Shown here piece after piece: positions 5,126 to 11,318 of a stretch of DNA of 11,318 nt. The DNA lies in assembly GCA_034189325.1 (NCBI GenBank), contig JAXHUM010000012.1:1-11318 (forward strand). The letters are read 5' to 3'. Origin of the DNA: JAXHUM01 sp034189325. GTDB lineage: Bacteria; Desulfobacterota; DSM-4660; Desulfatiglandales; Desulfatiglandaceae. How positions within the stretch are numbered: position 1 is the stretch's first letter; every line of letters starts with the position of its first letter. The position numbers were made by a program, and so were the translations under genes. A model generated the notes under the pieces. It was not told where the DNA came from, ran no database searches, and was given only the letters and a program-made list of their open reading frames with translations.

Positions 5126-6910
5126 ATGATCGTTATGAAAAAGACAGTAGTGTTTGTTTGGGTTGTTGCGCTTTCTTTTCTTGTTGCTGATCAGTTAACG
5201 GCATTAGAGGCACCTCTGAGCATTACCGGGCTCGTCAAGCAGCCTCTGAACCTGACATTAAGCGATCTTGGCCAGTATCAGACCATCACTGTTCAGCTCA
5301 ATGAGGTTATGACCGATCATGGTTATCGAGGTTCATTTCATTTTAAAGGTGTCCCTCTCAGGACCTTACTTGACGTTGCCTATATAGAAAAGGAGGAGAG
5401 TGATTTCCATAAAAGGGTGGATCTGGGTCTCCTGGTTCGAAACGGACAGGGGAAACAGGTGGCGCTTTCATGGGGCGAGGTGTTTTACCGAAATCGGGGA
5501 GAGATCGTCATTGCCACGTCGGCCGTCCCTATTATGCCGCACCACGACTGTATACAGTGCCATGAACCTGAGGTCTATCAGCCCAGGTTGGACCAGCTTC
5601 ACCGCACAATCAGGTTCCCAAAACTCGTTATAAGCAACGACACTTACGCAGATCGTTCGATTGAAGGGATCACCTCCATTGAGGTCGTAGATCTTCGTCC
5701 GAAAATGCCGACAAAAAAGATGGACAAGTTGTTTTCCCCCGAATTTGCTGTGACCGGTAGGGTTCAAAAGGAGGTGCTCATCAAGGATCTCGCATCCTAT
5801 CCGCGGAGGGAAATCGACGTCAGGCATCTGGGAGAAGGAAAAGGCTATCATGGGATCGACAGGTTTGAGGGAGCCTGTTTTAAGGCGGTTCTTGAAAAGG
5901 CCGGTATAGAGGATGATTTGACGTTGGTATTTCTGGTCTCGGCTCCCGACGGATACCGGTCCCTTTTTTCATATGGTGAGATCTTTCTCAATCCAAACGG
6001 AGAACGCATGATTATCGCCAACAGGATGAATGATGAAGCCCTTGAAAAGGGCGGGAAGTTTTTCCTGGTGCCGCCTGATGACCTTATGGCGGATCGGGAT
6101 GTCAAGTCCGTGCAAAATATAGAGGTGATTTCTTTACGGCAGACCCCGAAGCTATATGTGATCGGGATAGGAAGCGGGGATACAAACCTGGTAACCCTGG
6201 AGGCTGTCTCGAAGATGTCCAGGGCCGACATGTTTGTATGCCCTCCGGACATCAGGGATCGGTTCGCCAAGTACATGGGGGGCAAACCTGTCTTGTTTAA
6301 TCTGTATGATTTTGCTCCTCCTGTCTTAAAGAGAGAAAATCCAGGGCTTTCAACCGATGAACTGGCAGAATTAGGAGACAAAAAAAGGACCTTGGCAGCG
6401 GGAATTATCCGGGAGGCCATAGACAAAGACAAGAGCGTTGCCATTCTTGATTATGGCGATCCGACAATCTGGAGTGGATCGAGCTATGTGAGGGAATTGT
6501 TTGGAGACGACATCCTGGAAATGGTGCCAGGGCTCAGTTCATTTAATGTGTCAAACGCCCTTTTGAAAAGAAAGCTTGGATGTAACGGCTCTATTGTTCT
6601 GACGACACCTCGTGGGGTAAGAGAAAACATCGGCATGATCCGTGCTTTGGCCACATCAGGCGAAACACTGTGTATTTTTATGGGCATCAGGGAGATCCCT
6701 GCCCTCGTGGGCATCCTGAGCAGATACTATTCAGGAAATACCCCCTCTCGTCTCGTGTACAAAGCGGGTTATTCGGCAAGTGAGCATCTGATCACGACCA
6801 CCCTCGACGGCCTCGAGAATGCGGCCGGGGAATACCATGAGAAATATCTCGGTCTCATCTATGTGGGGCCCTGTCTAAGTGTCGCCGAGAAAAGAAACGA
6901 ACGACTCTAG
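5126..6910 (+). CDS. Exported fusion: duplicated sulfite-oxidase-like domain with CXXCH haem motif, plus tetrapyrrole methylase domain
   Basis: A 594-residue multidomain protein. Residues 1-29 form a Sec signal peptide. Two homologous SUOX-fold-like domains follow (about 30-192 and 205-338): YRGSFHFKGVPLRTLLDVAYI (67-87) aligns with YHGIDRFEGACFKAVLEKAGI (241-261), LSWGEVF with FSYGEIF, and SIEVVDL with NIEVISL. Only the first holds CIQCH (142-146), a haem c motif after HH at 139-140. No molybdopterin-ligating cysteine is apparent. Residues 342-585 are a tetrapyrrole methylase (CobA/CbiF superfamily): YVIGIGSGDTNLVTLEA at the start, YGDPTIWSG (443-451), VPGLSSFNVSNA (467-478) and a CbiF-like end (SRLVYKAGYS). 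The SAM-binding motifs look intact, yet the signal peptide would place the domain in the periplasm. GGAG lies only 3 nt before the ATG at 5126; the ATG at 5135 gives a more usual signal peptide start. The gene begins 8 bp after the receptor. Function unknown. Confidence 0.85.
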   Translation: MIVMKKTVVFVWVVALSFLVADQLTALEAPLSITGLVKQPLNLTLSDLGQYQTITVQLNEVMTDHGYRGSFHFKGVPLRTLLDVAYIEKEESDFHKRVDLGLLVRNGQGKQVALSWGEVFYRNRGEIVIATSAVPIMPHHDCIQCHEPEVYQPRLDQLHRTIRFPKLVISNDTYADRSIEGITSIEVVDLRPKMPTKKMDKLFSPEFAVTGRVQKEVLIKDLASYPRREIDVRHLGEGKGYHGIDRFEGACFKAVLEKAGIEDDLTLVFLVSAPDGYRSLFSYGEIFLNPNGERMIIANRMNDEALEKGGKFFLVPPDDLMADRDVKSVQNIEVISLRQTPKLYVIGIGSGDTNLVTLEAVSKMSRADMFVCPPDIRDRFAKYMGGKPVLFNLYDFAPPVLKRENPGLSTDELAELGDKKRTLAAGIIREAIDKDKSVAILDYGDPTIWSGSSYVRELFGDDILEMVPGLSSFNVSNALLKRKLGCNGSIVLTTPRGVRENIGMIRALATSGETLCIFMGIREIPALVGILSRYYSGNTPSRLVYKAGYSASEHLITTTLDGLENAAGEYHEKYLGLIYVGPCLSVAEKRNERL

Positions 6911-6973
6911 GCCCTGCTCTGCTGCTCCCTTCCCTCACTTTTGTCCGAAAGCACTTCTTCGGTCGAGATTGTT

Positions 6974-8398
6974 ATGAAAAACAGCGAAAGACATGATCGG
7001 GAAGAAATAGATAATTGTGACCTCAAACGGCAGATCAGCCTGGCGTCAGCGACGATTCTTGTTATTGCGAACATGATAGGGACCGGCGTGTTTACCACGT
7101 CCGGTCTTATCATGGAGATGCTCAAAAACTCACAGGCAATGCTTTTTTCCTGGTTTGTCGGTGGCTTGATAGCACTGTCCGGAGCGCTCAGCTATGGAGA
7201 GCTTGGGGCCATGTTTCCAAGAGCGGGTGGGGATTACGTGTTCCTTCGGGAGAGTTTCGGAAAGTTTATGGGCTTCCTTTCCGGTTGGATATCTCTCATA
7301 GTCGGCTTTTCAGCCCCCATTGCAGCGGCCTCAATGGCCTTTGCCTCCTACCTCTGTCGTATCTTCCCTGGAAGTCCGGGAGAAGGTCTCTGCCCTGGAG
7401 TGTTTGAGGAGCACACAGGGGGCCTATCATCTCAATCTATAATCGCGGTTGGGGTTATCCTCCTCTTTTCATTGGTCCACGGCCATAGTGTCTCTTTCGG
7501 CAGTCGTGTCCAGAACGGACTGACGACATTCAAGGTGGCTGTTATTCTGCTCTTTGTCATCTATGGGTTCCTGTTTGGGCAAGGCACAATAGACCATTTT
7601 TCTCCCCCGCCCCATTTGGATGTCTTTTTCTCAGGCGAGTTTGCCATATCGCTTATTCTCGTCTCCTTTGCCTACAGTGGCTGGAACGCGGCCGCGTACC
7701 TCGGCGGTGAAATCAAAGACGCCGCAAGGAATATCCCTCTCGCCCTTTTATTGGGGACGGTGGTTGTTATCGTCCTTTATGTCGCCTTAAATGGGATCTT
7801 TGTTTACGCCCTTTCTGCGGAAGAGATGGTCGGCGTTATAGATGTTGGGGCGAAGTCGGCTCTTGCCTTACTGGGCGGGAATGTGGGCAGGGTTTTCTCC
7901 ATAGCGATGGCAGTGTGCCTGCTTTCGGTCATCAGTGCGATGATTATGGCCGGGCCAAGAGTCTATTACGCAATGGCAAGGGATGGTCTGTTTTTCAAGC
8001 TTTTTTCCGCCCTAACCGTTGATCGAAGCACTCCCTCCCGATCGATCCTGCTTCAGGCCGCCATTGCCGCCTTTATGGTCATAACATCCACTTTTGAGAC
8101 TCTCCTCATATATATCGGATTCACACTATCCCTATTTGCCTCCCTGACAGTCGCCGGAATGATATTGTTGAGGATCAGGCGACCCGATATGCAGGCTTCC
8201 TACAAGACCTTCGGCTATCCCATCCCTCCTCTCGTATTTATACTGGGGAACCTGTGGATTATAGTCTTTTCAATAAAGGAAAACCCTGCGATTTCAGTCT
8301 ACGGTGCCATAACAATTGTGATCGGAACCTTGGCTTATCTCTTTTTCAATCATGCCCACGGGGTCAAGGAGTCATCGAATAATGAGTGGACTGGATAG
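6974..8398 (+). CDS. APC-superfamily amino acid permease
   Basis: A 474-residue inner-membrane transporter of the amino acid-polyamine-organocation superfamily with about 12 hydrophobic segments. Helix 1 carries the unwound substrate-binding motif NMIGTGVF. Other family features are GELGAMFPRAGGDYVFLRE after helix 2, the AYSGWNAAAYLGGEIKDAARNIP segment at helix 6 and its following loop, and GPRVYYAMARDGLFF at helix 8. Length is normal. An alternative TTG start at 6941 adds 11 residues but has no ribosome-binding site, so the ATG at 6974 is preferred; its own site is weak (GGTCGAG). The gene sits 63 bp after the fusion gene and overlaps the repeat-protein gene by 17 bp, so it appears to belong to the operon. 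Substrate is unknown. The setting would allow an amino acid, amine or a cofactor precursor, but nothing in the sequence shows which. Confidence 0.87.
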   Translation: MKNSERHDREEIDNCDLKRQISLASATILVIANMIGTGVFTTSGLIMEMLKNSQAMLFSWFVGGLIALSGALSYGELGAMFPRAGGDYVFLRESFGKFMGFLSGWISLIVGFSAPIAAASMAFASYLCRIFPGSPGEGLCPGVFEEHTGGLSSQSIIAVGVILLFSLVHGHSVSFGSRVQNGLTTFKVAVILLFVIYGFLFGQGTIDHFSPPPHLDVFFSGEFAISLILVSFAYSGWNAAAYLGGEIKDAARNIPLALLLGTVVVIVLYVALNGIFVYALSAEEMVGVIDVGAKSALALLGGNVGRVFSIAMAVCLLSVISAMIMAGPRVYYAMARDGLFFKLFSALTVDRSTPSRSILLQAAIAAFMVITSTFETLLIYIGFTLSLFASLTVAGMILLRIRRPDMQASYKTFGYPIPPLVFILGNLWIIVFSIKENPAISVYGAITIVIGTLAYLFFNHAHGVKESSNNEWTG

Positions 8399-10205
8399 AA
8401 CAGATGATAATTTATTAAATCCTTTCACGAAAAGATTCCATGTGATGTGGCCGGTCCTTTGTGATGCCGTCATCATGCTGACTGTTCTCCTAGCCTTTGT
8501 CCCTTCCTTTGCAGGAGAAGAAACAATCAAAAAGGACACGAACCAAGATGGCAAGATAGATCAAATCGCCTATACCAATCAGTCTGGTCAATTTGTCAGG
8601 CTCGAAATGGACATCAATGGAGACGGATTCATGGATCTGTTTCAGTACTATCAAGATGAAGAGATAGTCAGAATAGAAAAAGATCGTAACTTTGATCAAG
8701 TCGTAGATGTCTGGGATTATCTGAAAAAGGGTAAGAGAGATAGGCACGTTCGGGCTTCCTTAAAAACCGGTCAGGTAGATCAGATCATTCACTTTGACCA
8801 GAGGGAGCGGCCTGAGAAAATTCAGGAGGATTCGAATAACGACGGCCTTTTTGATACGGTCTATCTCATGAAAAAGGGGCGTCTTCACACCATAAAAAGA
8901 GACACGGACGGAGATGAAAAAACCAATATATGGGAGATCTATAGCAATCAAAAGCCGATTGAGGAAAGATTCGATGATAATGGTGATGGTCGAATAGAAA
9001 AGGTCGTGCAGTATGATCCTGAAGGTTCTCCAAAAAAGAGTCGACATGATCTGGACGGGGACGGGAATATGGAGGCCATATGCACCTATGGGAACAACGG
9101 CATCCTCACGCAGGAAGAGGACCAGAATCAGGATGGTTTTTATGAGATCGTCACTTTTTTTGATTCGGGCATGCCGATGGAAAAGCGCAAAGACACAAAC
9201 ATGGATAGGTCTTTCGACATCCGGATCAGATATAGGCAGGGAAAACCGGTGAGTGAGGAGAGAGACACGAATTTTGATGGAAAGATGGACCTCTGCTCGA
9301 AATATGATCCAAACGGCTCAGTAGTAAGGACTCAAAGGGACACTAGACACACGGGGAAGATCGACAGAATCCAGACCTTCAAAAAGGGAGAACCGATCAG
9401 AGACGAATATGACCAAGATGGTGACGGATTTATGGAAACCGTCTCCCTTTTTCGAAACAAAAGGGTATACAGGCAAATCCTGGACAAGAATAAAGACAAT
9501 AAGACGGATGTCCGGATATTTTTCAATAGAAAAGGCGAAAGAGAGAGGATAGCAATTGATAGAGACTTGAACGGCCAAATGGATACCTGGCAGTTTTATC
9601 GGCGCGGAGGGATCGTGAAATTGGAAAGGGACGAGAACGGGGATGGACGCGTAGACATGAAGGCCTTTTACGAGAATGAAAAGAGGGTGAAGATTGTCAG
9701 AGATGATGATTATGATGGGCGGTTTGAGGTCACAGAGCGGTTTAACCTCTCTGGTTGGTCCTTGGTCAAGGAACTGGACAGGGATGGCGACACATCGCCG
9801 GATGCCTGCTATTTCTATGAGAAAGGCGTTTTGAAGCTTTCAGAAATTGACGAAGACAACGATGGGAATCTCGATAGGAAGGAGCATTATGATGAAGAGG
9901 GGAGGCTTTATAAGAGGGAAGAATATCAACAGAATCCTAATATGCCAAAAATGACCTGGTTTTACAACAATCAAGAAGAGGCCATACGCGCTGAAAAGGA
10001 CCACAACGGAGACGGCAGGGTGGATACATGGTATCACTATCACAAGGGCCGTCTGACAAGGGTGGAGGAAGACAAAAACCATGACGGCAGACCGGATCTA
10101 TGGGAGGAGTATGACCAAGGTGAGAAACTGATCAACCGTCAAAGAGACCTGAATAATGACGGCGAACCGGATATTGAGGAGACAGTTGGGGAGAGTGAGA
10201 GATGA
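8382..10205 (+). CDS. Exported protein of about 22 tandem DxNxDGxxD (EF-hand-loop-like) repeats
   Basis: A 607-residue protein. The N-terminus has basic residues and a hydrophobic segment (about 22-42) with a likely cleavage after PSFA (44), so it is probably exported. An internal ATG at 8445 gives a more conventional signal peptide. From residue 52 to the end run about 22 repeats of 24-25 residues with the pattern D-x-[ND]-x-D-G-x-x-[DE], then an aromatic position and a turn with glycine, then a charged stretch. Examples are DINGDGFMD, DENGDGRVD and DLNNDGEPD. One copy near 126-133 has lost the acidic loop, and one unit near 510-538 is stretched. The loop resembles calcium sites of dockerin and thrombospondin type 3 repeats. 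The start at 8382 has AAGGAG 10 nt upstream and lies inside the permease gene. The stop overlaps the exbB start (ATGA), tying it to the ExbBD machinery. Function unknown; calcium binding is inferred. Confidence 0.8.
   Translation: MSGLDRTDDNLLNPFTKRFHVMWPVLCDAVIMLTVLLAFVPSFAGEETIKKDTNQDGKIDQIAYTNQSGQFVRLEMDINGDGFMDLFQYYQDEEIVRIEKDRNFDQVVDVWDYLKKGKRDRHVRASLKTGQVDQIIHFDQRERPEKIQEDSNNDGLFDTVYLMKKGRLHTIKRDTDGDEKTNIWEIYSNQKPIEERFDDNGDGRIEKVVQYDPEGSPKKSRHDLDGDGNMEAICTYGNNGILTQEEDQNQDGFYEIVTFFDSGMPMEKRKDTNMDRSFDIRIRYRQGKPVSEERDTNFDGKMDLCSKYDPNGSVVRTQRDTRHTGKIDRIQTFKKGEPIRDEYDQDGDGFMETVSLFRNKRVYRQILDKNKDNKTDVRIFFNRKGERERIAIDRDLNGQMDTWQFYRRGGIVKLERDENGDGRVDMKAFYENEKRVKIVRDDDYDGRFEVTERFNLSGWSLVKELDRDGDTSPDACYFYEKGVLKLSEIDEDNDGNLDRKEHYDEEGRLYKREEYQQNPNMPKMTWFYNNQEEAIRAEKDHNGDGRVDTWYHYHKGRLTRVEEDKNHDGRPDLWEEYDQGEKLINRQRDLNNDGEPDIEETVGESER
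8535..10178 (+). repeat. Protein-level tandem repeat array, about 22 units of 72-75 bp
   Basis: The coding DNA repeats with the 24-25 residue period described for the gene at 8382-10205. Each unit begins near a GAC/GAT codon followed by the aspartate/asparagine-rich loop. The units are strongly diverged in DNA, so the array is old and selected at protein level, not a recent tandem duplication. Unit 4 (near 8757-8780) lacks the leading aspartates, and units 12, 14, 15 and 18 have altered central DG positions. Confidence 0.75.
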
Positions 10206-10810
10206 TAGATCTTCTTTCAAAGGGTGGGCTCCTTGTCGGTCCCATCATTTTCTGCTCTGTCTTGGCCTTTGCTATTTTCCTTGAACGCCTGATCTGTTTC
10301 GCCAGGGTCAGGATAAGAGGGTCCGGTCTGGTCCAGGCAATTGTCAGACACATAGAAAATAATGAGGATAAAAAGGCCTTTGAACTGGCCAATCAGAGTG
10401 ATACGCCCATGGGACGTGTCCTTGCCCAGGCCATCGAGGTCAAAGAACAGGACAGGAAAATCATAGAAACCGTGATTACCCATGCTTCGAACGAGGAACT
10501 GAGATCTCTTTCGCGGTATCTTCAGGCCCTGGCGACTATTGGAAATATCACTCCCATACTGGGTCTTTTGGGGACCGTTCTCGGCATGATCAGGGCCTTC
10601 ATGGTTATCCAGGAGATGGGCGGCAAAGTGAACGCAGCCGTCTTGGCGGGAGGCATCTGGGAGGCAATGTTGACCACGGCCCTTGGACTGGCCGTTGCAT
10701 TGCCTGCCATGGTGGCCCATAGTTACCTCATATCCCTTGTGGATAAATACGAAGCCCAGCTTCAAGATGGGGCGGTGACCTTTATCAAGGCCCTCGGCAA
10801 CCAACATTAA
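10202..10810 (+). CDS. exbB: ExbB/TolQ/MotA-family proton channel subunit
   Basis: A 202-residue inner-membrane protein that, with ExbD, uses the proton gradient to energise TonB-dependent transport. Three membrane segments are visible, at about 10-30, 110-133 and 152-178. TPILGLLGTVLGMI (117-130) in the second and GGIWEAMLTTALGLAVALPA (150-169) in the third are the family's channel motifs, with E154 at the conserved glutamate and threonines T158/T159 lining the pore. It is shorter than E. coli ExbB and resembles the compact three-helix forms common outside enterobacteria. Its ATG overlaps the stop of the repeat-protein gene (ATGA), and exbD follows after 22 bp. ExbB and TolQ are hard to separate by sequence. 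The TonB receptor in the same operon and the absence of Tol/Pal genes favour ExbB. Confidence 0.9.
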   Translation: MIDLLSKGGLLVGPIIFCSVLAFAIFLERLICFARVRIRGSGLVQAIVRHIENNEDKKAFELANQSDTPMGRVLAQAIEVKEQDRKIIETVITHASNEELRSLSRYLQALATIGNITPILGLLGTVLGMIRAFMVIQEMGGKVNAAVLAGGIWEAMLTTALGLAVALPAMVAHSYLISLVDKYEAQLQDGAVTFIKALGNQH

Positions 10811-10832
10811 ACGCTTTTTCGAGGAGGGTCTC

Positions 10833-11240
10833 ATGTCCCTTCAAATCAATAGAAGGCCTCCATATCAGGTGCAGGTACCTCTTACGTCACTGATAGATAT
10901 CGTGTTTTTGCTTTTGATCTATTTTTTGTTGACGACCAATTTCATGGTGGAGGAAGGCATCAAAATAAAGCTTCCGCAGGCCAATGCCTCAGCACCGCAA
11001 ACAGAAGAGGTGATTACCGTTTACGTGGACCAGAAGGGCAGGACCTTTATCGGAGGAACAGAGATTCCTTTAGAGAGACTCTTTGATCGACTCAAAGAGA
11101 TGATTGGAGACAAAAGGGAGAGTCTTGTGGTGGTCAAGGCAGACCGATCAGTCATACTTAACGAAGCCGTGAGGGTGATGGATTTGGCAAAGGCGGCAGG
11201 GGCTGGGAGGCTCTGTCTGGCAACAGAGAAGATCTGGTGA
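10833..11240 (+). CDS. exbD: ExbD/TolR-family biopolymer transport protein
   Basis: A 135-residue partner of ExbB. A short cytoplasmic N-terminus leads into a single membrane helix, PLTSLIDIVFLLLIYFLLTT (16-35), containing D22, the conserved proton-carrying aspartate. The following KIKLPQA is the usual ExbD post-helix motif. A periplasmic domain of about 85 residues completes the protein, with VVVKADRSVILNEAVRVMDL as its typical end region. GAGGAGGG lies 4 nt before the ATG. Length is normal. It would assemble with the ExbB encoded just upstream and with TonB to power the receptor at 3129-5117. TolR is the alternative, less likely from context. Confidence 0.92.
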   Translation: MSLQINRRPPYQVQVPLTSLIDIVFLLLIYFLLTTNFMVEEGIKIKLPQANASAPQTEEVITVYVDQKGRTFIGGTEIPLERLFDRLKEMIGDKRESLVVVKADRSVILNEAVRVMDLAKAAGAGRLCLATEKIW

Positions 11241-11241
11241 A

Positions 11242-11318
11242 CTGACGGATCGAAGGCCGGGAAAAATCGAGGCCGACGCCGACCTCAAATCGCGGCGAAT
11301 CCGAGAAAAGAACCTCGG
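11242..11318 (+). CDS. Open frame to the window edge, possible TonB N-terminus (uncertain)
   Basis: Directly after the exbD stop, one frame stays open to the edge. From CTG at 11242 it reads LTDRRPGKIEADADLKSRRI and continues REKNL. A charged, arginine-rich stretch of this kind often precedes the single membrane helix of TonB, and tonB commonly follows exbBD. The frame has no ATG, GTG or TTG start in view, so it would need a CTG start or the call is wrong. Upstream GAAGA is a weak ribosome-binding site. A neighbouring frame is also open here, so openness alone proves little. Confidence 0.2.
   Translation, partial: MTDRRPGKIEADADLKSRRIREKNL
11301..11318 (+). terminator. Small hairpin at the right edge, terminator status unknown
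   Basis: CCGAG (11301-11305) and CTCGG (11314-11318) are perfect complements around an 8-nt A-rich loop, about 60 bp after exbD. Whether a T-run follows is outside the window. It conflicts with the alternative reading of this stretch as the start of tonB. Confidence 0.15.

Noticed and set aside
5126..6910. The fusion protein as a true molybdenum sulfite oxidase-type enzyme
   Set aside because: Only the SUOX-like fold pattern is seen, in duplicate; the cysteine and arginine motifs that bind the molybdenum cofactor are not apparent.
6941..6973. TTG at 6941 as the start of the permease
   Set aside because: No ribosome-binding site precedes it, and the added 11 residues are not part of the permease fold. 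The ATG at 6974 is preferred, though the choice is not certain.
6911..6973. Terminator between the fusion gene and the permease
   Set aside because: Only a 4-bp CGAA/TTCG pair is seen, without a T-run, so transcription probably continues.
8352..8381. ATG at 8352 as the start of the repeat protein
   Set aside because: The ATG at 8382 has a well-placed AAGGAG, while the earlier ATG lacks one and lengthens an already long region before the signal peptide.
8535..10178. CRISPR array or DNA satellite in the repetitive region
   Set aside because: The repetition is at protein level with a constant reading frame and diverged DNA units; there are no identical direct repeats with unique spacers.
10217..10834. 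Long antisense open frame opposite exbB (about 205 codons)
   Set aside because: It lies exactly opposite a clear ExbB gene, has no recognisable motif and reads like the complement of coding DNA. Similar antisense frames opposite the receptor (4197-4766) and the fusion gene (5848-6444) were dismissed for the same reason.

Overview
The window looks like bacterial chromosome from a Gram-negative, probably anaerobic organism. An outer-membrane TonB-dependent receptor with ExbB/ExbD, tungstate-binding proteins and a ResB/CcsA (System II) cytochrome c maturation pair together suggest a Desulfobacterota (deltaproteobacterial) sulfate reducer or a relative. That placement is inferred from gene content, not from a marker gene.

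Layout. On the minus strand at the left edge lie two tandem tungstate-type periplasmic binding proteins: a divergent TupA-like protein (182-1015) and, 64 bp downstream of it, the first 39 codons of a canonical TupA (1-117, cut by the window edge). A divergent intergenic region (1016-1535) follows. It carries a strong sigma70-type promoter facing right, several palindromes and a short leader that can fold. Everything from 1536 to the right edge is on the plus strand and tightly packed: a CcsA-like protein, a ResB-like protein, a TonB-dependent receptor, a large three-part fusion protein, an APC-family permease, a secreted protein made of about 22 calcium-loop-like repeats, ExbB and ExbD. A frame open to the window edge may be the start of TonB. 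Five of the seven gene junctions overlap or are 8 bp or less apart and no convincing terminator is seen between genes, so one long operon is likely.

The centrepiece is the 594-residue protein at 5126-6910. It has a Sec-type signal peptide, two tandem copies of a sulfite-oxidase-like (SUOX-fold) domain, a CXXCH haem c motif inserted in the first copy only, and a C-terminal tetrapyrrole (corrin/porphyrin) methylase domain. A tetrapyrrole methylase behind a signal peptide is unexpected, because its usual cofactor SAM is cytoplasmic.

The neighbours suggest a working model, which is inference. The receptor, powered by ExbBD (and TonB), imports a ligand, possibly a tetrapyrrole or metal complex. 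The small CcsA/ResB pair attaches haem to the CXXCH of the fusion protein on the outer face of the inner membrane. The fusion protein binds or modifies the imported ligand in the periplasm. The repeat protein, translationally coupled to exbB, is an exported partner of unknown role, and the permease may move a product or precursor across the inner membrane. The adjacent tungstate-binding genes may be an unrelated divergent operon.
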